Assembly (NCBI RefSeq): GCF_003254055.1
Contig: NZ_QKZT01000031.1
Location: 1-39,183, forward strand
Reading direction: 5' to 3'
Length of the DNA: 39,183 nt
DNA from: Algoriphagus chordae
Lineage (GTDB): Bacteria > Bacteroidota > Bacteroidia > Cytophagales > Cyclobacteriaceae
Part shown: positions 17,314-25,345 of the stretch, one piece after another
How positions within the stretch are numbered: position 1 is the stretch's first letter
How the letters are laid out: every line of letters begins with the position of its first letter
The notes under the pieces: generated by a model
Seen by the model: only the letters and a program-made list of their open reading frames with translations
Told to the model about the DNA's origin: nothing
The model's database searches: none
Position numbers and translations under genes: made by a program

Positions 17314-18639
17314 TTATCCCTCCCCTGTAAATAATTTCAACACATCGTTTCCAATTGCAAAAACCATCAAAGCAAGGAGTATGACCATTCCGACTTTCTG
17401 CGCATTCTCCAGAAATCTGTCTGAAGGAGCTCTACCAGAGATCATTTCATAAAGCAAGAAAATCACGTGTCCACCATCCAATGCTGGAATTGGCAGTAGG
17501 TTCATAAATGCCAATATCATAGAGATCAAACCTGTAATCGTCCAGAACTTAGTCCAATCCCAGGTATCTCCATAGATCTTTGCTATTCCAATAGGTCCAC
17601 TTACGTTTTTGGTGGATACTTCACCCGTAAACATCTTACCCATCGCCTTTGCATTCACGATGACTACGGTAAATGCTTTGCTAGTTCCCTTTGCAATTGC
17701 TTCATTGAAACTATACTTACGCTTAACCATATCTAAGGTCAGCGCCATTTCTATCCCAATTATCCCTTCATCTGAAACCGCTACCATGGTATGAGTGGTA
17801 TCATTAGCTGCAGTCAGTAAAGTGACATCTACTTCTTCATTTTTTGACTTGGCCAATTCCTCTCTCAAATCATTGATGTAAGTGATCTTATGACCATTTA
17901 CAGCCAATATCTTATCATCAGCAGTTATTCCAGCTTTCTCAGCTGCTCCACCTTTGGTCACTTCCTTCAGTTCAAATGGATAGCGAATAGAGACGAAGCT
18001 ATTTATTGCCTCCTGACTATTGAAAGAATTGATAAAGCCTCTTGGGATATCTACCTTGATTATTTCTCCTTCACGATCTACAGTATAGTAACCATTTTCG
18101 CTAAGCAAAGCCGAGCCAGCCGTCAAATCATTTATGGATTGATAAGGTTCACCACTGATATCCAAAATCTTATCGCCTGTTTTCAGACCAATTGATTCAC
18201 CAATCTCCAGGGCTACAATACCGTTTTCTACTACTTGATCACGAGAAAAATATGTCTCACCATTATTGTAAACCAAGATCACAAAGATGACTATCCCGGT
18301 AATCACATTGACGATAATTCCGCCGAGCATTACGATCAGACGCTGCCAAGTTGGCTTAGATCGGAATTCCCATGGCTGTGGCTCTCCTGCCATCTGATCA
18401 GCATCCATGGATTCATCTACCATTCCGGAGATTTTCACAAAGCCCCCCAGTGGTATCGCTCCTATAGAATATTCAGTTTCTCCCCACTGGAATCCAGCGA
18501 TTTTAGGAGGAAATCCAATTGAAAATTTTTCTACTCTCATGCCAAACATCTTGGCGGTAAGTAAGTGACCCAATTCATGTAAACCCACGAGGATTGATAA
18601 CCCGAGGACTAATTGACCCACCATTATTAAGGTATCCAT
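17314..18639 (-). CDS. rseP: RseP-type site-2 zinc metalloprotease
   Basis: The 441-residue membrane protease has the zinc-binding HELGH motif at residues 21-25 in its first helix and a C-terminal LLPIPALDGGH motif supplying the third ligand. Two PDZ-like regions lie between (~130-300). This architecture belongs to RIP/S2P enzymes that cut membrane anti-sigma factors after a first periplasmic cut, and clear remnant signal peptides. Its start overlaps the dxr stop by one base (TAATG on the coding strand), implying translational coupling. An HtrA gene is divergent across dxr. No anti-sigma gene is in the window. Confidence 0.96.
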   Translation of the reverse strand: MDTLIMVGQLVLGLSILVGLHELGHLLTAKMFGMRVEKFSIGFPPKIAGFQWGETEYSIGAIPLGGFVKISGMVDESMDADQMAGEPQPWEFRSKPTWQRLIVMLGGIIVNVITGIVIFVILVYNNGETYFSRDQVVENGIVALEIGESIGLKTGDKILDISGEPYQSINDLTAGSALLSENGYYTVDREGEIIKVDIPRGFINSFNSQEAINSFVSIRYPFELKEVTKGGAAEKAGITADDKILAVNGHKITYINDLREELAKSKNEEVDVTLLTAANDTTHTMVAVSDEGIIGIEMALTLDMVKRKYSFNEAIAKGTSKAFTVVIVNAKAMGKMFTGEVSTKNVSGPIGIAKIYGDTWDWTKFWTITGLISMILAFMNLLPIPALDGGHVIFLLYEMISGRAPSDRFLENAQKVGMVILLALMVFAIGNDVLKLFTGEG

Positions 18640-19805
18640 TATACTTTATTCGTTATTAGTTCTTTAGTAATTTCTCTTGCGCGCTCATCCGTCGACACAT
18701 AATCCTCCAAATTTGGCTGCGCAATAAACTCAGCTTTTTCGAGAGTTTCACCAATCAAATCAGACATTTCAAGGAAACCTACTTCTTTATTCAAGAAAGC
18801 AGCTACTGCTATTTCATTGGCAGCATTGAGCACACAAGGGGCATTGCCACCTTTTGCGAGGGCATCATAGGCCAATTGTAGGTTTTTGAAAGTCTTTAAA
18901 TCTGGTTGCTCAAAGGTCAATTGTGGGTAATTCATAAAGTCAAATCTCTCGAAGTCACTTTTCAATCGATCAGGAAAGCTCAGGGCAAACTGAATTGGGA
19001 TACGCATATCTGGCAATCCAAGTTGTGCTTTAATCGATCCATCCTCAAACTGAACCATCGAATGAATGATGCTCTGCGGATGTACGACTACCTCTATCTG
19101 TTCGGTTTTCAGTCCAAAAAGCCATTTTGCCTCGATCACTTCCAAGCCCTTATTCATCAGAGAAGCAGAGTCAATTGTGATCTTCGCTCCCATTTCCCAG
19201 TTGGGATGCTTCAGCGCTTGCTCGCGTGTGACAGTTTCCAAGAAAGCTCTATCCTTCCCTCTAAAGGGTCCGCCAGAAGCTGTAAGGATTATTTTCTCGA
19301 TAGGATTGTGGAACTCACCGATCAAGCATTGAAAAATCGCAGAATGCTCCGAATCAACCGGGTAGATATTCACTCGATTCTCCTTTGCCAAAGCTGTGAT
19401 GATCTCCCCTGCTACCACCAAGGTTTCTTTATTGGCAAGTGCTATTTGCTTACCTGCCTTGATCGCATTCACTGTAGGAATCAAACCTGAATATCCCACC
19501 AAGGCCGTCAACACCAAGTCGATAGTTTCCATTTCTACTATCTGAGCAATCGCCTTTTCACCAGCATACACCTTGATATCCTTCGGTTGTAGGATATCTC
19601 GAACTTGGGCATAAAGTTTCTCATTACCGATTACCACGGCATTGGGAGTAAACTCCAGTGCTTGAGCTACCAGTAAGTCTGCATTATTTTGTGCAGTAAG
19701 AACCTCTACGATAAAGTCTTTGGGATGCTGACGAATTACCTCTAGGGTTTGAGTACCAATACTTCCGGTGCTGCCCAGGATGGCTACGCGTTTGGGTTCT
19801 GTCAT
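18639..19805 (-). CDS. dxr: 1-deoxy-D-xylulose-5-phosphate reductoisomerase
   Basis: The 388-residue enzyme converts 1-deoxyxylulose 5-phosphate to methylerythritol 4-phosphate with NADPH, the committed step of non-mevalonate isoprenoid synthesis. GSTGSIGTQT (residues 11-20) is the NADPH site. NKETLVVAG and the metal- and substrate-binding region with PVDSEHSAIFQCL are plain, as are TASGGPFRG and the HPNWEMGAKITIDSASLMNKGLE segment (abridged). Length is typical. It is the first gene of a pair with rseP, an order seen in several bacterial groups. Confidence 0.98.
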   Translation of the reverse strand: MTEPKRVAILGSTGSIGTQTLEVIRQHPKDFIVEVLTAQNNADLLVAQALEFTPNAVVIGNEKLYAQVRDILQPKDIKVYAGEKAIAQIVEMETIDLVLTALVGYSGLIPTVNAIKAGKQIALANKETLVVAGEIITALAKENRVNIYPVDSEHSAIFQCLIGEFHNPIEKIILTASGGPFRGKDRAFLETVTREQALKHPNWEMGAKITIDSASLMNKGLEVIEAKWLFGLKTEQIEVVVHPQSIIHSMVQFEDGSIKAQLGLPDMRIPIQFALSFPDRLKSDFERFDFMNYPQLTFEQPDLKTFKNLQLAYDALAKGGNAPCVLNAANEIAVAAFLNKEVGFLEMSDLIGETLEKAEFIAQPNLEDYVSTDERAREITKELITNKV

Positions 19806-19867
19806 TCAGTTTGGGATTGTTGAGTAATTCAAACCCTCATTTTTTGGAGAGTTTTCTCAATAGCTGA

Positions 19868-19904
19868 CAAAATTACAAGATGCTCCCAGTTTTCCTCGTA
19901 CAAA
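19868..19904 (-). promoter_or_regulatory. Possible dxr-rseP promoter
   Basis: TAATTTTG on the minus strand (19875-19868) fits TAnnTTTG. The nearest upstream TTTG (19904-19901) is 25 bases away, longer than usual, so only the downstream box is convincing. Confidence 0.3.
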
Positions 19905-20035
19905 TCGTCAGTTTTTGCCGAATGGCACAATATTAAAGGTCAAAAGACTGAGTTCAGCCTAAATCCGAACTTAAAAAATGTGAATTTATTAAACTGTAAC
20001 TATTCACGTTCGTCAAATTGATAAATGATTCGCCT

Positions 20036-21484
20036 ATGAACAGTCTATTCAAAACAACCGCCGTTTCCTTTCTGGCAGGCTTGGCCGGAGCTGCAGTTTG
20101 GAGCACAATCAATTTTACTGAACCAGCACAATTCGCTGATTTCCCCCAAACTAATCAAACAGAAGTAAGCTTTGCTTCGCAATACCAGCCAGCATCTAAT
20201 TACCCCAGAACTGACGCACCTATTTCTTTTGTAGATGCTTCAGAAAACAGCACAGAATCTGTTGTCTTCATCAAGAATTTTTCCGGCACGGACCCTAGAA
20301 GGTACAGCATGTTTGACTACTTCTTCGGAGGTGGAGGGGCTCCTTCCCAACAAGTGAGCACAGGTTCGGGAGTGATCATCTCAGACGATGGCTATATCGT
20401 GACCAATAATCACGTGATAGACAGAGCAGAAACTATCGAGGTGGTTCACAAGAAAAGAACCTATAAAGCCAAATTAGTCGGTACGGATAAAAACACGGAT
20501 ATCGCTGTATTGAAAATTGAGGAGACTAACCTCCCAGCCATCAAACGTGGTAGCAGCCGAGATCTAAAAATCGGCGAGTGGGTACTGGCAGTCGGTAATC
20601 CATTTAACCTTACCTCCACGGTCACAGCAGGTATAGTTTCTGCCAAAGAACGACAAATCAATATTCTAGGAGGGGATTTTCCTTTGGAAAGCTTCATCCA
20701 AACTGACGCTCCTATTAACCCAGGAAACTCCGGCGGTGCTTTGGTCAATGTCAATGGAGAATTGGTTGGGATAAACACTGCGATCCTATCGAGGACAGGA
20801 TCTTATACGGGTTATGGTTTTGCTGTGCCAGTGGATATTGCCATGAAAGTCTCGAATGATTTGATACAGTACGGTGAAGTACAAAAAGCCATCCCAGGCA
20901 TAGAAGCCGTAGAAATCACCCCAGAGCTCGCCGAGGAGATGAATATAGAGACGCTAGACGGAGTAATAGTCACTCATGTGGTCAAAAACGGAGCAGCAGA
21001 GCGAGCAGGCCTGCAGCGCAATGATGTCATCACCAAGCTAGGTGCTCAGGATATATCAGGAAAGGGTAGTTTCGAAGAAGCACTCTCCTACTATTATCCA
21101 GGTGAAAAGCTCCCGGTAACTTTCATAAGAAATGGTTCTTCTAAATCCGCCAATCTTCAACTTCAAAACTTGGAAGGTGGCAATGGCATCATCAAGAGAG
21201 AATTCTACAGTTCTGGAATCTTGGGAGCAAAACTAGAAGCTGTAAATACGATTGAGAAGGACAAGTTTGGAGTAGATTATGGAATAAAAATCACGGGTTT
21301 GACACGAGGATACCTGAGAGAACTTGGGCTTAGAGAAGGATTTGTGATCACTCAGATCAATAACGAACCAGCCAAGGACCCTAATAAAGTTGGAACCTAC
21401 TTGGAGAAATACAGTGGTAGATTATTACTCGAGGGAGTTGCTTCCAATGGGCAGCCATTTATGCAGACATATAATGTGAGGTAG
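20036..21484 (+). CDS. HtrA/Deg-family periplasmic serine protease (second copy)
   Basis: I start at the ATG at 20036 (482 residues) rather than an upstream TTG. It gives a short hydrophobic N-terminal segment (about 5-22) that anchors or exports the protein. The protease domain has His126 (TNNHVI), Asp155 (NTDIAVLKI) and Ser232 (NPGNSGGALVN). A PDZ domain follows (~285-375), then a second PDZ-like region to the end. Its active-site blocks are nearly the same as those of the 6974-8470 copy, but the linker (FFGGGGAPSQQ) and C-terminal half differ, so the duplication is old. It is divergent from dxr-rseP, which suggests a joint role in envelope stress, though that is inference. Confidence 0.95.
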   Translation: MNSLFKTTAVSFLAGLAGAAVWSTINFTEPAQFADFPQTNQTEVSFASQYQPASNYPRTDAPISFVDASENSTESVVFIKNFSGTDPRRYSMFDYFFGGGGAPSQQVSTGSGVIISDDGYIVTNNHVIDRAETIEVVHKKRTYKAKLVGTDKNTDIAVLKIEETNLPAIKRGSSRDLKIGEWVLAVGNPFNLTSTVTAGIVSAKERQINILGGDFPLESFIQTDAPINPGNSGGALVNVNGELVGINTAILSRTGSYTGYGFAVPVDIAMKVSNDLIQYGEVQKAIPGIEAVEITPELAEEMNIETLDGVIVTHVVKNGAAERAGLQRNDVITKLGAQDISGKGSFEEALSYYYPGEKLPVTFIRNGSSKSANLQLQNLEGGNGIIKREFYSSGILGAKLEAVNTIEKDKFGVDYGIKITGLTRGYLRELGLREGFVITQINNEPAKDPNKVGTYLEKYSGRLLLEGVASNGQPFMQTYNVR

Positions 21485-21491
21485 AAAGATT

Positions 21492-21630
21492 GGGAAGACG
21501 AATTTTGAGCGTTACTTAGAAATAGCTAAGTTTTTCAACCTAGAAATCTTAGTTATATCGAATCATTTTAGTACTTTAAAAGGACTTTCTGATCACAGTA
21601 AAAGCAATCAAATCCAAAATTCGTCTTCCC
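21492..21630. repeat. 16 bp perfect inverted repeat flanking the leader of the next gene
   Basis: GGGAAGACGAATTTTG (21492-21507) and its exact complement CAAAATTCGTCTTCCC (21615-21630) enclose 107 bases. The right arm ends on the base before the ATG at 21631. In RNA this would pair the leader over the start region. Confidence 0.85.
21514..21535 (+). terminator. Weak terminator of the second HtrA gene
   Basis: ACTTAG (21514-21519) and CTAAGT (21526-21531) form a 6 bp stem followed by TTTT, 30 bases after the stop codon. It lies inside the large inverted repeat. Confidence 0.4.
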
Positions 21631-22047
21631 ATGAAAACTATCACAAAATCCTGCGAAAAATGCTTTGAAGAATTCAGCGCTGCTTTGGTTGATCTTACAG
21701 ATTATGCAAAGCGTGCAAAAAATGGAAAGCTTACCGAACCACAGTCTAGAGATCTCCTGAAGCATTTTGAGCGAACTCATGAGCTTGCACTAAATGTGAT
21801 TACCCAGTATTTCAAACAAATCGGCAAAGGGGAATTCTCAGGATCTAGGGATTTGACTGTGGAGGCATTTCACGCTGATTTAATCGACGATGGGAAAGCC
21901 TGGTTAGATATCGTAATCGATCGAATCCAGTATAACCCTGTTTATGAAATAGATACGCAAGAGACATTTCTGGAAAACATCCAAAAACGCTACATCAGAT
22001 TACTTCAGCGATTTGAAGATACCATGGGCAAAAAGCTGAATGAGTAG
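21631..22047 (+). CDS. HI0074/HEPN-like nucleotidyltransferase substrate-binding protein, orphan
   Basis: This 138-residue all-helical protein resembles the HI0074 family, the helical partner of minimal nucleotidyltransferases in MNT/HEPN pairs. Visible landmarks are LLKHFERTHELALNVITQYF (family: RFEYTYELxWKxLKDYL) and GSRDLTVEAFHADLIDDGKAWLDIVIDRI (abridged here, family: G.PR..IREA...GLI.DG..W..M...RN). The N-terminus lacks a signal peptide. In most genomes a small nucleotidyltransferase gene is adjacent. Here the neighbours are an HtrA protease and dnaA, so it is unpaired. The catalytic RX4-6H motif of toxic HEPN RNases is not evident. The family call is moderately sure; function unknown. 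Confidence 0.65.
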   Translation: MKTITKSCEKCFEEFSAALVDLTDYAKRAKNGKLTEPQSRDLLKHFERTHELALNVITQYFKQIGKGEFSGSRDLTVEAFHADLIDDGKAWLDIVIDRIQYNPVYEIDTQETFLENIQKRYIRLLQRFEDTMGKKLNE

Positions 22048-22113
22048 CAGTCTTTAAGAAAAAAACTTTTGTGTGAAGTAAGTGGTGAAAAGTAAAAGAA
22101 TTAAGAGTCCCTA

Positions 22114-23532
22114 TTAATAAGACCTCATCTTGAATTTTTTCTCGAGCTCCAGCACGGCATTTCGGAAAGAGCTATCAGCATCCATGAAGTTATTCACATT
22201 CTGCACTGCGTGAATTACTGTAGAGTGATCTCTACCTCCGAAGTGATAACCTATGGACTTCAAGGAGTGATTTGTGAATTCCTTACAGAAATACATCGCT
22301 ACCTGACGAGCAGTAACAATCTCCTTTTTACGGGTTTTTGCCTTCAAATCATCCAATGCGATTCCATAATATTCCGAAACAGTCTTTTGGATAAAATCAA
22401 CTCCAACTTCAGTCTCAATATCCTTGATGATGTTTTTCATCACCGTTTTGGCAAGCTCTAGACTGATTTCCACACGGTTCAGGGAAGCATGTGCAATAAG
22501 CGAAATCAGGATACCTTCCAACTCACGGACGTTAGTATCCACCGTATAGGCAAGGTATTCTACCACATCGTCAGGAATAATAATCCCTTCAGACTGCATT
22601 TTACGACGGATGATTGCTACCCTTGTCTCAAAATCAGGCATCTGCAAATCTGCTGTCAGTCCCCATTTGAAACGGGAAAGCAAACGCTCTTCCAAGCCAT
22701 TCAGATCCCTAGGAGGGCAATCTGAGGTCATGATAATTTGCTTTTTGCTTTGATGAAGATGATTGAAAATATGGAAGAACATCTCTTGAGTCCTATCCTT
22801 TCCAGCCAAAAACTGAATATCATCAATAATCAATACATCTACTTGCATGTAGAAATTGGTGAAGCTTTTCACATTCCCATCCTTGATGGAATCCATGAAT
22901 TGATTGACAAATTTCTCTGAAGAAACGTAGAGCACAAACTTATTGTCGGGACCATTTTTGATCTCATTACCAATGGCCTGCACCAAGTGAGTTTTACCCA
23001 GACCTACTCCACCATATACCATCAAAGGATTGAAGGACGTGATCCCTGGCTTAGTCGCTACAGCAAAACCTGCCGAACGAGCAAGACGATTACAGTCTCC
23101 TTCTATATAAGTAGTAAAAGTATAAGTCGGATTTAGATTACTGTTTGTCAAAGCCTCGGCGTTGAGCGACTTCATCTCAAATGGAGTTTTGTCTGGCTCT
23201 ACCGGCGCTTGAGGTTTCTTATTTCCGGAATTCCCCTGAGGAAATGAAACTACATAGGGCTGATTTGAAGAGTTTCCTCTATCAACTACCACAGCATATT
23301 CCAACCTGCCACTTTGACCCAAAGTAGTCTTGATAGCAATTTTCAATTCCTGCACATAATTATCCTCCAGCCATTCGTAGAAGAATTGGCTAGGAACCTG
23401 AATCGTCAACGACGTGCCTTCAAGTTTGACAGGATTTATGGGCTTAAACCAAGTTGAAAAGCTCTGCTCATTGACGTGTTGTTCGATAACACGTAAACAT
23501 TCATTCCAAACGGCGCTAGCTTCTGAACTCAT
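22114..23532 (-). CDS. dnaA: Chromosomal replication initiator DnaA
   Basis: The 472-residue protein has domain I (1-80, FSTWFKPINPVKL) and a flexible linker (~95-130, with GNSGNKKPQAP). The AAA+ domain has Walker A GGVGLGKT (174-181) and Walker B VLIIDDIQF. The C-terminal DNA-binding domain carries the DnaA-box signature GGRDHSTVIHA. DnaA binds origin boxes and opens DNA to start replication. The usual partners dnaN, recF and rpmH are not adjacent, and the upstream 406 bases hold no clear box cluster, so this is probably not the origin. It forms a single-gene unit. Confidence 0.98.
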   Translation of the reverse strand: MSSEASAVWNECLRVIEQHVNEQSFSTWFKPINPVKLEGTSLTIQVPSQFFYEWLEDNYVQELKIAIKTTLGQSGRLEYAVVVDRGNSSNQPYVVSFPQGNSGNKKPQAPVEPDKTPFEMKSLNAEALTNSNLNPTYTFTTYIEGDCNRLARSAGFAVATKPGITSFNPLMVYGGVGLGKTHLVQAIGNEIKNGPDNKFVLYVSSEKFVNQFMDSIKDGNVKSFTNFYMQVDVLIIDDIQFLAGKDRTQEMFFHIFNHLHQSKKQIIMTSDCPPRDLNGLEERLLSRFKWGLTADLQMPDFETRVAIIRRKMQSEGIIIPDDVVEYLAYTVDTNVRELEGILISLIAHASLNRVEISLELAKTVMKNIIKDIETEVGVDFIQKTVSEYYGIALDDLKAKTRKKEIVTARQVAMYFCKEFTNHSLKSIGYHFGGRDHSTVIHAVQNVNNFMDADSSFRNAVLELEKKFKMRSY

Positions 23533-23552
23533 TAGAGAAAATTTCTGAAAAA

Positions 23553-23585
23553 CAAAGTCCTCGCGGTAGGTGCAAGGGTGTCAAA
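23553..23585 (-). promoter_or_regulatory. Candidate dnaA promoter
   Basis: On the minus strand TTTG (23585-23582) is followed after 21 bases by GGACTTTG (23560-23553). The TTTG half of TAnnTTTG is kept but the TA is not. It would give a ~25-base leader. Confidence 0.4.
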
Positions 23586-23821
23586 TTTGATGAAAATTAA
23601 CTTAAATAAAAAATTGATTTAAGCTTGAAAATATGATTTTTTGAACAGCCTATGTTTTCCCACCAAAGGAAATTTGGTCATAAAAACCTTTTAGGATTGG
23701 CGGATTGACATTAAGACTATTTAACCCACAATTTCGCTCCTAAACAGCAACTATCTTAGGTTTCAGCTTATTAGAAACTGAGGAAAAATAAATCAAAAAA
23801 TTTATGCTATTCATTTTGGCT
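23586..23821. other. dnaA-mutA intergenic region, no origin signature
   Basis: This stretch separates the divergent dnaA and mutA genes. I searched both strands for TTATCCACA-type boxes and found none close to consensus, and saw no AT-rich 13-mer tandem array. Nothing else stands out. Confidence 0.4.
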
Positions 23822-23851
23822 CTTGATTTCCCCTGCATTTTCCTATTTTTG
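23822..23851 (+). promoter_or_regulatory. Candidate mutAB promoter
   Basis: CTTG (23822-23825), 18 bases, then TATTTTTG (23844-23851), an exact TAnnTTTG match. The leader would be ~80 bases. Confidence 0.35.
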
Positions 23852-23938
23852 ATAAAGACCATTTCGTTTTAGTCTTAGGAATAAAAAAATGGTTTTTAAT
23901 CGAAGAAATTCGGATTCAGTAAAATACTAAACCCAACT

Positions 23939-25345
23939 ATGACAAATCAGGACTTTTATTCATTTCCACCTTCCAGCAAAAAGGCTTGGATTGATCAGGT
24001 AAAAAAGGACCTAAAAGGGAAAGATTTTGATGAAGCACTATCTTCCAGACTTTGGAATGAAATTAAAATTCAGCCTTTCTACACATCAGAAGATTTAGAG
24101 GCTCCAAGAGCTCAATTTAAATTTCACCCAGTATCCCCTATCCCGGGGGTATCTCCTCGAATCTGGTCCAATCTCGTTTCTATTTTCCCTGATAACGAAA
24201 AAGATGCTAACCAAGAAATCCTTCAATCCCTCCAAAACGGAGCAGATGGACTTGCACTGCATTTAGATGGGACAGAAAACCTAAATCAAATTTTAAAAGC
24301 AGTTCATACAGAATTCATATCTACCAATTTCCTTCCTACAGGAGAAACCGCATTATCTTTTCATATGATCCAAGACTGGATAGAATCAGTTCATCTCAAA
24401 CCTAGCATGCTGAATGGAGCTGTACTCTGGTCCCCTTGCGATGAATTGTTTCGATCTGGGGAAAATTTCAACTCAGGGATTAGCCAAGCGGCACAAGCTA
24501 TACATGATTTCAAGGAATTCAGAGAGTTTTACCCGATGACCATAGATCTGTCTCGCTATGCAAATGCAGGAGGAACGGGAATACAGGAGCTGACTTTCGG
24601 CTTGGGAGAAGTCATCGAGTTGATAGATCATTTATCCAAAAAAGCTATTTCACCAACACAGGTATTTGAAAACTTGGCCTTTCATACTGCCGTAGGAGAT
24701 TCGCACTTCGCCGAAATCGCTAAGGTAAAAGCATTACGGAAGTTGGTCCTAGAACTAGCTTCCAACTACGGAGTGCAGATCGAAATGGAGAGCATCCACA
24801 TTATCACTTCCACCAGCGAATGGAGCAAATCAGTTTTAGATAAAAACACTAATCTCATCCGGCAGACCTACGAAGCCATGGCAGGGATTCTGGGCGGAAG
24901 TAATTCTCTTTGGGTAAAACCTGCTGAGGGCAAAAATGCATCTATCCTAGAAAAAAGGATCGCAAGAAATGTTTCTACCATCCTCAAAGAAGAAAGTTAC
25001 TTGGACAAAGTCATGGACCCAGCAGCTGGGTCCTACTACCTAGAAACTCTACAAGGAGAAATAGAAAAATCCGTAATCACTGCACTACAAGAATTGGAAG
25101 ATAAAGGAGGCTGGCTCAAAAGCTTTGAAGAACGAAGTCTTCATAAAGAAATCCGAGCTTCACGCGTATCCGCCCAAAAGAAAGTATTGGCAGATTCGCA
25201 GATAAAAGTTGGAGCAAATAAATACCTCGCCAAAGGCAAGTTGGAAAAGCATCTTCCTTTTGAGAACATTATCGAGAAAGACTTTGAGCTGCTCCCCAGC
25301 CGAGCGACATACTTTGTAGAACAAAACACCCTGAACAAGGCATGA
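23939..25345 (+). CDS. mutA: Methylmalonyl-CoA mutase small subunit, short form
   Basis: The 468-residue subunit has the mutase TIM-barrel features: WIDQVKKDLKGKDFDEALSS near the start, then SNLVSIFPDNEK, DPAAGSYYLETL and the substrate-barrel core. It ends at about the point where the cobalamin-like domain of classical small subunits (about 620 residues) would begin, so that domain is absent. The small subunit does not bind B12 and acts as a structural partner of MutB, so the shorter form can still work. Its last four bases overlap the ATG of mutB (ATGA), giving tight coupling. Together they interconvert succinyl-CoA and R- or S-methylmalonyl-CoA in propionate metabolism. Confidence 0.93.
   Translation: MTNQDFYSFPPSSKKAWIDQVKKDLKGKDFDEALSSRLWNEIKIQPFYTSEDLEAPRAQFKFHPVSPIPGVSPRIWSNLVSIFPDNEKDANQEILQSLQNGADGLALHLDGTENLNQILKAVHTEFISTNFLPTGETALSFHMIQDWIESVHLKPSMLNGAVLWSPCDELFRSGENFNSGISQAAQAIHDFKEFREFYPMTIDLSRYANAGGTGIQELTFGLGEVIELIDHLSKKAISPTQVFENLAFHTAVGDSHFAEIAKVKALRKLVLELASNYGVQIEMESIHIITSTSEWSKSVLDKNTNLIRQTYEAMAGILGGSNSLWVKPAEGKNASILEKRIARNVSTILKEESYLDKVMDPAAGSYYLETLQGEIEKSVITALQELEDKGGWLKSFEERSLHKEIRASRVSAQKKVLADSQIKVGANKYLAKGKLEKHLPFENIIEKDFELLPSRATYFVEQNTLNKA

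Noticed and set aside
18906..19490. 194-residue plus-strand frame inside dxr
   Set aside because: It lies antisense to a complete, well-conserved dxr, has no family signature and reads as a shadow frame.
20018..20035. TTG start for the second HtrA protease
   Set aside because: The ATG at 20036 leads directly into the hydrophobic export segment; the six extra residues add nothing typical of the family.
23533..23938. Possible chromosomal origin next to dnaA
   Set aside because: I found no cluster of TTATCCACA-like boxes on either strand and no neighbouring dnaN, recF or rpmH; the only partial match (TTAACCCACA) is alone.
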